Assembly (NCBI RefSeq): GCF_030445035.2
Contig: NC_080696.1
Coordinates: 27,479,661 to 27,543,660 of the forward strand
Source: Dasypus novemcinctus
Taxonomy: Eukaryota > Chordata > Mammalia > Cingulata > Dasypodidae
DNA: 64,000 nt
Direction: 5' to 3'
The notes beneath the pieces were generated by a model. It did not search any database. It saw only the letters and a list, made by a program, of their open reading frames with translations, and was not told where the DNA came from. This document shows, piece by piece, positions 36,701 through 47,639 of the stretch (the stretch's first letter is position 1; every line of letters starts with the position of its first letter). The position numbers were made by a program, and so were the translations under genes.

Positions 36701-37552
36701 ATAGGAAATGGATTTATGAATATCTCACCAAAAGCACGAGCAGCAAAAGAACTAATAGATAAATGGGACTTCCTCAAAATTAAAGCCTTCTGCACCTCAA
36801 AGGAGTTTGTCAAGAAAGTAAAAAGGGAGCCCACACAGTGGGAGAAAATATTTGGCAACCATATATCTGATAAGAAACTTATACCTTGCATATATAAAGA
36901 ACTCCTATATCTTGAAAATAAAAAGATAAACAACCCATTTAAAAAATGGGAAAAAGACTTAAAGAGACACTTCTCCAAAGAAGAAATACAAATGGCAAAA
37001 AAGCACATGAAAAAATGTTCCAAATCTCTATCTATCAGGGAAATGCAAATCAAAACCACAATGAGATACCATCTTACACCCATAAGATTGGCAGCTATGA
37101 AAAAAACAGAAGAATACAAGTGCTGGAGAGGATGTGAAGAAAGGAGAACACTCATCCACTGCTGGTGGGAATGCAGAAGGATCCAACCATTCTGGAGGAC
37201 AGTATGGCGGTTTCTCAAAAAACTAGCCATAGATTTGCCATATGACCCAGCAATACCACTGCTGGGTATATACCTAGCAGAACTGAAAACAAGGACACAA
37301 ACCGATATATGTACACCAATGTTCATAGCAGCATTGTTCACTATCGCCAAAAGTTGGAATCAACCCAAATGCCCATCAACAGATGGGTGGATCAATAAAA
37401 TGTGGTATATACACACAATGGAATACTACTCGGCTGTAAGAACAAACACACTACAAACACATGTGATAACATGGATGAATCTTGAGAACCTTATGTTGGG
37501 TGTAGCAACCCAGACATTGAAGGACAAATACTACATGACCTCAATGATATGA
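33740..37552 (+). pseudogene. L1 ORF2 (endonuclease-reverse transcriptase), broken
   Basis: Starts at ATG 33740 ([18 protein letters not shown]). The AP-like endonuclease is intact to about 34440, with [22 protein letters not shown] and [11 protein letters not shown] follows: SPGPDGFTGEFY near 35150, [14 protein letters not shown] near 35420, [12 protein letters not shown] near 35710 and the catalytic FADD box at about 35835-35846. The C-terminal part ends with the Cys-rich CWRGC...HCWWEC segment near 37125-37180. Lesions: TAG at 34868 with a frame change, another frame change near 34970, a one-base loss near 35262, a one-base loss at about 36267 and TGA at 36296-36298. Family length is about 1,275 codons, which this matches. 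It cannot encode the full enzyme. Confidence 0.92.
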
Positions 37553-40500
37553 AATAACCAAGCTGCCCTAGATAGCAAGAGACTGAATGATAGGCTTACA
37601 GGAAATCAGAGGGTGGAGGAAGGATGTGAGCCGATTTCTGCAGGGGTGGAATTTAAGATGAGATGGTGGTAAGTATGAACACAAAGAAGAGATAAAATGG
37701 GGGCAAGGGGTTGCCTTTGGTTGGGGCTTTGCGGGTTTGAGGGTGGCTGGGGATGGGTGGATGGGTAACATTGCCCAAAAGTGGGGGGAGGGAGGGGTAG
37801 CATACGAACACAGGAGAGGGTCAGGTGTTGGTGGAGAGTAAAATGCCGAGAAAATCATATCAAAATATAATAAAGAGGGTTACCTGTTTAGAATGCTCGG
37901 AGGGGAGGGTCTGATGCAGGACGGGCTCCTGGGGAATGTCTAAATGCTCATTCTGCCAGAGTGGGTGACACCATGGGGTAGAAACCCAAGTAGTGAGAGT
38001 GGGGGTGGACCCACATCCTGGGGAGGACTAATGCCATCAAATAGAGGGAACTGTATCCCCGAGAGAAAGGGTGGCTCCCAGGGCATTGGGGCAGTTGAGC
38101 AAGTTAGACCCTGAACACTATTCCATCTATATCTGGAAGTGGCTCCTCAGGAAACGGAGGTTGGCTGTCACTGTGGGCACCAAGGTGGAAGGCAAAATGG
38201 ACATTAAATGTGTGGAACCAAGGTAAATGGGGGGTAAGAGAGGAGTTTCATGAGAGTACACGAAGATGGATATAAAACATGTAATATTACACCATATATA
38301 TATAGGAGATGACAGACTGATAATGTAAACCATAATGTAAAACATAGGATAACTAAGAATTTAAAAAACTGTGGGGAAACGGACTTTGGCCCAGTGGCTA
38401 GGGCATCTGTCTACCACATGGGAGGTCCGCGTTCAAGCCCCGGGCCTCCTTGACCCGTGTGGAGCTGGCCCATGAGCAGTGCTGATGCGCGCAAGGAGTG
38501 CCCTGCCACACAGGGGTGTCCCCCACGTAGGGGAGCCCCTATGCGCAAGGAGTGCACCCATAAGGAGAGCCACCCAGCATGAGGGAGGGAGCAGCCTGCC
38601 GAGGAATGGCGCCGCCCACGCTTCCCGCGCCGCTGACGACAACAGAAGCGGACAAAGAAACAAGATGCAGCAAAAAGACACAGAAAACAGACAACGGGGG
38701 AGGGGAGGGGAATTAAATAAATAAAAATAAATCTTTAAAAAAAAAACACAAAAAAACTGTGTATCCTAAAGTATGCACCACAATGTAAGCACAGATCTCA
38801 CCTTGTTTGAAAGCTATTGTCTCAGACTCTGTACATCACGTTAAGTGAATATGATGTGAATAGGGTGTAAGAGTATCGCTGTGGAAGGGAAAAGGTTTTG
38901 TGGTGGATGTATGGGAGTGCTGTATATTATATATATGCATTGCTGTGGTCTAGGGCTCCTGTGAAGAGAAGTTCAATAATTAGGGAAAAAAAAAAAAAAA
39001 GAAAAAGATAGGATGTAGAATTTTTTCCAAGTCAACACGTATTCTTTATCTAACCTTTAAACCCATCGCTATATGCCATTTCCTAGTAAGGGACCCTGAC
39101 ATTATATTGGGCTTCAAATTTCAGGGAGTTCTGGATCACAGAGTGGTTCAACAATGGCAATGGAGGAATACTGGTATAGGATACCATTGACAGGTGATAT
39201 ACGGCTGACAGGGAGCTGTACAGAACATATGTCCAGGGTGCATGGTAATGTTTGGATATACTCATAGTGGCAACAATTAAAAACCACAGCAGGGGGGGTA
39301 CTGGGCTCCTGGCCAGTGGTGCTCTGCCGTGGTCCCTACGGGAACAGCAACAGTCTCCCAGGTGCAGCAGCGGGGACCGGGAGGGAGTGAGGGTTCAACA
39401 GTGAGCCCCTGACGCTAATGACTATGCTTGTGAGCTGATAAGCCTAAAATAAGAACAAGGCCTAGAGCATCATTGTGCCTGGGAATTTCCTCCCGTCAGC
39501 CTTCATGTTACTCAAATGTGGCCAGTCTCGAAGCCAAACTCAGCATGTAAATGCAATGCCTTCCCCCCAGCATGGGACATGACACCCGGGGATGTGCCTC
39601 CCTGGCACCGAGGGACCACTATCAACTACCAACTGATGATGCAACTGGAAAATGACCTTATATGGAAGGTTCAATGCGGATCAGCAGAATATCCCTGTCT
39701 ACATAAAATAACATGACTTTAAAATGCTGTTTGACCTAATGTAAGGGGGAAATGGAAAGGAGAAATGAGTTTATATGGCTACAAGTCCCTAAAAAAGAGT
39801 CTGGAGGCTGTCAGAAGGATTGCCCTTATGCACAACTGAGCAGAGTCTGAGAGACAGATAAAGCAGATACAACCCCCAGGTATTGGTTCCTTTGAGGGCT
39901 AAAGAGACTCATGGGAGTTATGGTCATGGCAGATGGGGTTAACTACCAGGTCAGATGGCCCCTCTTTGGAACTGGTGTTTATGTGTGATGAATCTGGACT
40001 CAGATGGGATCTCTCTTCATAAGGCTTTCATGCTAATTTGCTGGAGTTGCAGTTAGTGTTGGGGTTTAAGATATATTTAGGGGATTTGAATCTCTGGACT
40101 GACAATGTGATAGCCAGAACCTGAGCCTCAACAGACTCCAGCACCTACAATCTGATTTATTGGACTCACCACACTCAGCTAAGATGGAGTTGAAGAAGGA
40201 CAACCACCACACCATGGAGCCTAGAGTGATTACAACTGAAAGTGGGAGAATTGCATCCAGCATCCATGTGGAATCTGAGCCTCCTCTTGACATAGAGGTG
40301 CAATGGACACAACCAATCCAATGTCCACATAGAAAAGGTGGCATTGGATTGGGAAAAGTGGACATGGTGGCTGATGGGTATGGGGAAAGGCAGGAAGAGA
40401 TGAGAGGTGGAGGCGTCTTTGGGACATGGAGCTGCCCTGGATGGTGCTTCAGGGGCAATCACTGGACATTGTAAATCCTCACAGGGCCCACTGGATGGAA

Positions 40501-40716
40501 TGGGGGAGAGTATGGGCCATGATGTGGACCATTGACCATGAGGTGCAGAGGTGCCCAAAGATGTACTTACCAAATGCAATGGATGTGTCATGATGATGGG
40601 AATGAGTGTTGCTGGGGAGGGAGAGGTGGGGTGGGGGTGGTGGGGTTGAATGGGACCTCATATATATATATTTTTAATGTAATATTATTACAAAGTCAAT
40701 AAATAAATTAAAAAAA
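37553..40716 (+). other. L1 3'UTR, unusually long
   Basis: About 3.16 kb from the ORF2 stop to the tail, or about 2.8 kb without the nested SINE. It has G-rich stretches at 37690-37800 and 40600-40650, as is common in L1 3'UTRs and prone to G-quadruplexes. An A run lies at 38978-38995. The last 970 bases recur with a tail at 48226-49196, and a more diverged version of the last 650 lies at 45330-45990. These copies support the view that this is a true family 3' end and not a chance fusion. Confidence 0.75.
38373..38750 (+). mobile_element. DAS SINE nested in the L1 3'UTR
   Basis: A complete SINE starting GGGGAAACGGA, with A box TGGCCCAGTGG, B box GTTCAAGCC, a CG-rich body and an A-rich tail with AATAAATAAAAATAA. 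It is flanked by a perfect 10-bp duplication AAAAAACTGT at 38363-38372 and 38751-38760. The head resembles a tRNA gene, and transcription is by RNA polymerase III from the internal boxes. It is close to the copy at 51324, so young. Confidence 0.93.
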
Positions 40717-40729
40717 AGAAGACTCCTGG

Positions 40730-41450
40730 GATGGATATATACAGTCACATGATAAAAGCCAAGGATAATATATTTATCAATTTTGAGCTTAATTTGCTCA
40801 TCTACATTTTGAAATTTTTTGCAAAGGTAAATAGCCTGCTAGAAATTGCTCATGCAAATTAATTTTCCTTCTAAAAATAAATATAGTCCTCAAACTACTT
40901 CTAATTGATAATACTTTCATAGTAGTTCTGAATATTTTTGGTATTGTAAATTAACACATATAAGTAAAATTGCTGAATCATAGTGTGTGGTATCTTGCAT
41001 AATTAAATAAAATGGTATTTCTGAGTGTTTGTGTCATTTTTCAGTACTGTCAGCAAAGTATAAGAGTTTTATTGTATTGGAATTTCAAAATATTTTTCTT
41101 TTTTTACTTGATTGATCATGTAAAAGGTTTTGGAATATTATTATTCTGTCCAAAGAACCATATTTACCATTGTTGATATTCTCTATTCAAGACTGTTATT
41201 TATGCCATTGAATTTTTCTCTTCTTTTCCTTCAATCATTATCTTTAATATTGTTGGGTTTAATTGTATTTTTCCCTTCATCTTGATTCCTAAGATACTTA
41301 GATCACTGATTTGAACACGTTTTACTATTAGTGTTAGAGATTATATCATTACATACAGTTTAGAAGGATATTAAGGTAATGTTATGAATACATTAAGGCC
41401 AATAAACTCAACACCATAAATAGAATAGACAAATGCTTCAATAATTTTTT
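40730..41450 (+). repeat. duplicated block alpha-end/beta
   Basis: Right flank of the full-length L1. It matches 46600-47330: TTTGAGCTTAATTTGC, a TAGGCTAGAAAT / AGCCTGCTAGAAAT string, GATATTC-CTATTCA-GACTGT, TTATGCCATTG-ATTTTTCTC and GATACTTAGA-CA. Diverged but collinear over about 700 bases. The L1 target site lies within it. Confidence 0.55.
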
Positions 41451-42541
41451 TAAAAAATTCTTAAATATAATAGATCATCGCAAAAAGCTCAAATCTTTAA
41501 GGAAATTTAATTTGTAGCTTCAAACTTTTTTGTCTGAAAAATAAATATTTATATACATAATTAGAAAGAGACTAAGAAAATATACCCAAACATCAACTAC
41601 AGCTATCTCTGGAGAATGGGATGAAGGGAATTTCATCTGTGTTTCTTACTTATACATTTCTTCATTTTATAAATATTATACAATAATTTTCTAATTAGGG
41701 GGAAAACATATTAATTTAAAAATAAATATTTGCAGGCCAGGCCATTGGCTGTAGGCCAGGCAACTATCTTTCTGGTGCAAGCTTGATAGAAAATTTCAGC
41801 TGTATCAGAATCTTTCAGTGTTCCTAAGCTGCCAGAAGGAGGAAGGTTCTGATGGCAAGGAGGGGTCACTAAGGCTTCCTGGCTCACCATCAGGCCCTCA
41901 AAGGGTTTCTCCCCAAGTCTGTAGGGAGCAAGTATTCTCACCTGCCATATACCTAGGTCTCTCAGCTTGCTAGGCTGAGCTCATGCAATGCCTGACTCTA
42001 AGATCTCCTTCTGTTCCAGAGTGAGGAGGCCTGGGGGGAAGGAGGTACATGGGGAGAGATCCCCATATTGGGAGCCTTGTCCTCAGTAAGCACCTTCTGC
42101 TCACAGTCCCAGAGACATATCACCCCAAATGATTGGGGGTCACTCCTGTGGTGTTGCCCTGACTTAACTAGGGCCAAAGGGAGCCTAGGCAGGATTAGGG
42201 GCAAGGTCAGCCAACACCCACCTGACTCATTTACAATCCCTCTATGCCACTGTGACTTCCTACCTCCCCTGCAGTATCACCCTTAGGAGCTGTGTGGGTA
42301 TACCCCCATGTCCCTCCCCCTCACCACTGGGAAGTTGGGCTCAAAATGGTTCATTTGTTACTTCTGTTCTTTTTCCCTTTCACACAGGGTCTGGTCTTCT
42401 TCATCAATCTTAAAGTCAAAGAAATGAAGGAACAACAACAAAACATCACATGTGAATATTTGGAAAACCAAAGCATGTAAAAAGAGAACAAAGTCCATTC
42501 ACCATCTGTCCCGGTGTATTTGGAGATTGTGTGTGTGACTC
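41451..42541. other. unclassified, partly GC-richer segment before an LTR
   Basis: The first 270 bases are AT-rich and featureless. From 41720 the composition becomes GC-richer and changes character, and it continues to the LTR at 42542. It could be the 3' internal region of the same ERV, but I see no readable gene and no clear polypurine tract. Confidence 0.35.
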
Positions 42542-42991
42542 TGTTGAGAAATAAGAAAATATAACCTTGCAGGAGACTATCTAATGAACCACTCCTGCCT
42601 CTTGCTTCTGTAAATCAGCCTGTGAGAACATGACCTTGCAGGAGACTATCTAATGGACCACTTCTGCCTCCTGCTTCTGTAAATCTGACCACAAGAGCAT
42701 GACCTTTCAAAAGAGTGTCTAACAAACCCCTCCTGCCTTCTGCTTCTGTACCCTCACTTGCATATTACAGTAGAAAAGTTGCCCACCAGCCCAGCAACAC
42801 ATTAGCCAATAAGTGAGAGCCATTTTAATTCTACATAAGACCCTATATAAACCTGTAAAAACTGTTAGACAGGGCTCAGATTTTGGAGATTGATTCTCCT
42901 CTGGGCCCACATGTAACAAAATAGTTCCTCTGCCTCTCTGAGTGCTGTTTGGGTTTCTCTGCTGCTCAGGTCATCTGGGTTTGCTGCAACA
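42542..42991 (+). repeat. LTR, probably class I ERV, solo or 3'
   Basis: The segment has LTR structure: a possible TGTTGAGAAATAAG start, a U3 with a 69-bp tandem repeat, a TATATAAA box at 42844-42851, and a U5 ending TTTGCTGCAACA. I could not find a matching target duplication, so both edges are provisional. No standard AATAAA is visible downstream of the TATA box. Confidence 0.6.
42564..42757 (+). repeat. 69-bp tandem repeat in LTR U3, 2.8 copies
   Basis: Units start at 42564, 42633 and 42702 with ACCTTGCAGGAGACTATCTA (third unit ACCTTTCAAAAGAGTGTCTA) and share CTTCTGCCT-CTGCTTCTGTA. Such U3 repeats are often enhancers in gammaretroviruses. The third unit is shorter and more diverged. Confidence 0.85.
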
Positions 42992-45329
42992 CCTTCAGAG
43001 TGATTTAATTGGGTTTTTGTTTCTTCACATAGCTTTATCTATCATTGCTACCTATATCAATGCTATATTACTAAGTGCTTGCAGTAACTGTCTCACAGCA
43101 GTGTGGGTAGAGTCAAATGCTGTACAAAAGTGAGTATATAATAAGGGATTTTTTTCAACAGATGTGGATAGCTGAAAGTAAATCACAAAGAATGTGGGAG
43201 TTAGTAAGAATGGAAGTCTGACTTCTGTTAAATATAATATAGCAGTTCCAGGTGAGTTGATGATGGATGGAAATGGGCAATGAAATAAGGGCTAAGATTA
43301 ACTCAACTGTTTTCCTTTAGTTTCATCTGACACTTTCCCTCTACCCATGCCATGAAAAAGACAAAAAAGGGAAAACAAGCAACAACAACAAAAAAGACAT
43401 TAATTATGCATTTTTGTGTTTTTCAGATTCTAACCATTACCCTAATACCAGCTGACACCTTGTAACACAAAATGATTCTCATTACCATGAAATATAAAAA
43501 CAAATTTTTTTAAAGTCTTAAAAATTTATATGGTCACTATAATATGGTGGGCTTTATTTCTGAGGCATAGCTACTTATGTCTTGACTGCTATATATAAAG
43601 GGGAATTTTGGAAGAGAGAGTTTGATGAAATATTCTCTATGAAAAATCAACATATTTTACATGTGTGCACAAATATATGTGTGAGAAAGCAAGAAAGAGA
43701 GAGACAGAGAGAAATAAAAAGAGGATGGATTTACATGTAATATAGGGAGACTTTAAGGATTTTAAATTACCGTGAAGGGAATCATTTAAGGATTATTCCA
43801 AAGGTTTCATAATGAGGGTGCTTTTCCAGAGGACTTTTAGTATTAACTCTATAGCCACTGCTTTTAATAATCTTTTCCTATATGGGTGTCTGTTTTCCCA
43901 AATGATGTTCAATCATTCTAAGTATAGCAGGAGTGCTTTCAGGTGTTAAGAGATGCCAAGGCTTGCACTAAATCAGGGAAGTATTCTAAATCAAGAGTTT
44001 GGTTTCTACAGTTTATTTCTCAAGTTTTTCTAAAATTTTGCTTTACAGTTTTACTGTAAAGTCATCTCTTGATCCCTTTATGGTCTTTAACTCATCAGAT
44101 TCTTCAACACACACAGAGAACAGAATAGTATATTCTCATTTTATAAAGAAGTACTTTGTCGAGGTGTATATTGAATCCAGAATAAATTTATACTGGCACC
44201 CATGTTTTTTTTTCTTGAACGCACATACAAAGTTAAACTAATTAACTGAAAAGTATACTGCTTTCTACTTTTTTATACAACAACTTGTTCTAATATATTC
44301 AGGGAGTCCGTCTGTGCACCTGACTTCAATTAGCAACATAAAGCTTTTTATACTTTATTCTTTACATAGACTATTTCTTTGCTTTTGGAAAATGATAAAT
44401 AGATTCAAAATAATTGATTCCACTTCTAAGTTGAATGAAAATCTCAGAAAGAATGTACTTTTAGCAGGCTAGAAATTATGAGGACACCTGAGACCAGATT
44501 CTTGTCCTTGCCATCCTTAGATGAGGGGCCTAATTCCCTCTGTAAAAAGATAACAAGCCATTGAAAGAAACTTTTTTTTTTTTAGAAAATCATAATATTG
44601 ATGAGGAGAACATACATTTTCAAATTACGATCTCCCTCCTCCCAGCTACACTACAAGTAAATGCGTAAACTCATGTAAATATGTGTTTAATTAAGCAGGT
44701 TATTCTTTCAAAATGTTAGTTTCTTCAACTTGGCAACAGAAAACAATTTGCTTCCCAAACTGTTTGTAACAGCAACCTTTGCAATAATTAGTAAAAAGGT
44801 GAAGCTTTCACATAAAAATATCCCATGTTCTTATATTCAGACACACAACTATTGTTACCTCAATTTTCCTAGTTCTAGAGTATAGAACTCTTGAATGACA
44901 AATAAATAGGCTAAGTGTAAAATTCACTGAAATTATTAGTAACTCAGAATATTTTTCCTACATGATTAAGAGACCTGATTTGTTACAATTTAAAGAATAA
45001 GTAATGAGCTTCACTGGTTAAATGGAATTTTAGTGTGAGATTGGAACTGTAAAGATTAATTATACATAGCATAGAAAAGGTAAGGGAATTCCATAAATAT
45101 GTAAAATGAATTGGTGGCAAAGATAAGTAACAACACTTATCTTTACAGAAACTGGAAACAGCTGGATTCCATCTGGCATGTGGATATATATACAATATTG
45201 CTGTGAAGAGCATGGATGCTTGCATCAAGTGCATGTCGATGTGCTACTTTATTAATATATCTTAACAATTTGTTGTAAATAACCGAACCCTTCCCTCCAT
45301 TTCCCTGTAAGTAAAATGTGTAGAGTTGC
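42992..45329. other. unclassified AT-rich sequence
   Basis: No repeat family or gene recognised. Short open frames (for example 43999-44241) lack motifs or any sign of coding bias. A purine-rich GAGA run lies near 43680-43720. Confidence 0.4.
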
Positions 45330-45990
45330 AACATCTACTCTCCAGTTCATTGGACTTACCCAAAACAACTATCAAGGAGATAATGGGAAATGTCCATCTA
45401 AAGGAACCAAGTGTCTGTGATGGTAAGCAAGATATTTTGTACACCTACTCTATAGGATTTAAGCTCCCTCTCAATTATAAGCAGAGTGGGCATCACCATC
45501 CCCAAATCCTTAAGATTGAAGAATGAACGATGGAACTAAATTAGACTACTTATTATTCTAGAAATGGAAGATATCTTATCATTGATATAAAGTCAGTAGC
45601 CACCAGAGGTTCTGAGGGATTGAAGGGGGAAAATAGATGCAATATGGGGGCACTTTTGGTTCAATGGAATTGTCCAGCCTGATATTGCAGTGATGGATTC
45701 AGATTACTGTATATTTTGTCATAACCTACAAAATTGTGCATGACAAAGTGTAAAGTACAATGTAAACTATAGACTGTGGTTAGTAGCAATGCTTCAATAT
45801 GTGTTCATCAATTGTAATAAATGTACCACATTAATGAATGATGTTATTAATGTGGGAATGTGTGGGAGGGGGAGGAAGGGGGACATATGGGAATCCCTCA
45901 TATTTTTATGTAGCATTTATCTAATCTAAAGCTTCTCTAAAAAAAGTTTATTAAACTAAATTATAATTTGTAAAAAAGAAAAAGAATAAT
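45330..45990 (+). mobile_element. 5'-truncated L1, 3'UTR only, older copy
   Basis: Similar to the last 650 bases of the full-length L1 but diverged: AATATGGGGGCACTTTTGG, GAATTGTCC-G-CTG-TATTGCAGTGATGG, TGTACCACATTAATGAATGATGTT and a GTGGGAGGGGGAGGAAGGGGG tract. It ends in AAAAAAGTTTATTAAACTAAATTATAA. An old dead-on-arrival copy. Confidence 0.75.
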
Positions 45991-46079
45991 ACTTTTAATT
46001 ACTCCTCATAGAAGCCAGGCAGCAGCATGGGTTGGGCAGGGTTGGCAACATATCTCAAGAATTCCAGCAGGTGGCATCG

Positions 46080-47340
46080 AGGGAGAGGCCTGTGCCCCTG
46101 AGTCCATTTTAAGGCTATTGTGTTGCTTATTTCTATTTATTATCACTTCCCTAACACTGAAAATTATGTGAAAAATTAATGAGCTAACACATGTAAAATG
46201 ATTACACAGCAACACAGTTACACCTAAAATGAGCTGGATACATTATATTTTACTTAAACATATTTATTTTGTTCCAATGCTGAGTCTGTTTGACTAGGTC
46301 AAGTCTTTCTTGATGGTTCCTTCTTTTCTTGCAATAACTGTGATTCAGAGTCCTTAATGTGAGTATATTTCTCTTAGGGTCTTCCTCCAATTCAACCAAA
46401 TTTTCAAGCTAAAATTAATTTATCCCTAGTTCCAACTTGAGAGCATTACAAATGAGTACTTTTATGCTCATTTCAAATAAGTATTTGAAATGTTAGATTC
46501 TCCAAAATACATTTGCAATTTGGTGAGATTCTTCTCCTAGTGTGCTTCATCCAATGGTTATATGTTGGAAAAGACACTGGTCTTAAGGTTTTGTGTGTCT
46601 GATCCTGAAATGGTCATGTAACTTCACTTTAAGTACAAGGGTAATTCATTTCTACCCTCTTTGAGCTTAATTTGCCTGTATGTTTTTAAAAATATATTGT
46701 AAGAAAGATGAGGTAGGCTAGAAATGTGAGCAACATATGTATGCAACTTATTTCTTGGTAACTAAGACCAGGTATAACTACGTTCATTATCATCACTAAC
46801 TTATGAGGCATTGCTGCTGATCATGTGAATTTATGGTGTTGTACATCAATATCAGGGCAAGATTTTTAGCTCGAAGTGTACAGTACCTGTGGTAGTTGTT
46901 GTCCAATAGTATATCAAAGTTTTTGTGCAATTTTGCTCTACTGCCAACAACGTAATAGATTTCCATTCTTCCTATTGCTATCATGTTTTTTTGTTCAAGT
47001 CTCTTGACTGGCCATAATAACGTTTCTGAATTTTCTTAATCCTTCCAGGAAATAACTGCTTTTGTGGATATTCACTATTTAGGACTGTAACTTAAGCCAT
47101 TTTTTTCTCTCATTTTTTATCATATATCTCATTCTTTGTGAATTTAATTTGCTTTTATTTATCTAGATTTTAATATCTAGAATACTTAGAACATTAGTTA
47201 ACAAACTTCCTTGTATCTTACATAGTTGTTGATATCACTATATATAGATTTTAAAATGTTACTAAGGGAAAATTATGAATTTATGAAGAAAAATCCAACT
47301 ACTTAAATAGAATGAAAAGAAAACCTTGAATGATGTTATT
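46080..47340 (+). repeat. duplicated block alpha+beta, contiguous copy
   Basis: The first half matches 830-1471 and the second half matches 40730-41450, so this copy joins two segments found apart elsewhere. It carries no large insertion. The short stretch 45991-46079 before it is unclassified. See the findings for the alternative that it is an old interspersed repeat. Confidence 0.55.
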
Positions 47341-47369
47341 GATGTTATTTACTAAATCTCAATACACTA

Positions 47370-47635
47370 CAAATTAATTTTCTTGGAGTTCTCATAGTCA
47401 GACATCTAGAATAGGTCTCAGTAGGCTAAAATCAAGGTATTAACAGGGCTACATTCCTTTCTGGATCCTTGAGCATATAATCTGTTTTCTTGTCCCTTCC
47501 AGTTTCTAATGGCTGCTGCATTCCCTGGCTCATTGCCCCCTTCCATCTTCAAAGCCAGCAATAGCTTGTTGAGGCTTTCTCACATCATATCACTCTGCCT
47601 GAGCCTTCTGCCGACTCTTTTACTTTTTAAAAACT
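47370..47635 (-). repeat. MaLR-like LTR fragment, antisense
   Basis: Contains the string CCCCCTTCCATCTTCAAAGC with CCAGCAATAG and TCTCACATCATATCACTCTG, which I associate with antisense copies of old mammalian LTRs of the MaLR group. The ends are worn. Family placement is from memory of the pattern only. Confidence 0.45.
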
Positions 47636-47639
47636 TTTA

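Larger units (their letters stand above)
30997..40716 (+). mobile_element. full-length L1 retrotransposon, recently inserted, inactive
   Basis: The element begins AGAGCGGAGGAGGCAAGATGG and ends in an A-rich tail. It is flanked by AGAAGAGTCCTGG (30984-30996) and AGAAGACTCCTGG (40717-40729), a 13-bp duplication with one mismatch. Order: 5'UTR 30997-32699, ORF1 32700-33668, ORF2 33740-37552, long 3'UTR to 40716. Length is 9,720 bp, or about 9.3 kb without the nested SINE. It carries few disabling changes, so it is one of the younger insertions here, but ORF2 is broken. Confidence 0.85.

Noticed and set aside
36598..37350. 250-codon minus-strand open frame
   Set aside because: It is the antisense shadow of the AT-biased L1 ORF2 C-terminal region.
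38479..38724. Open frames on both strands within 38433-38724
   Set aside because: They lie wholly inside the DAS SINE and recur in the SINE at 51324.
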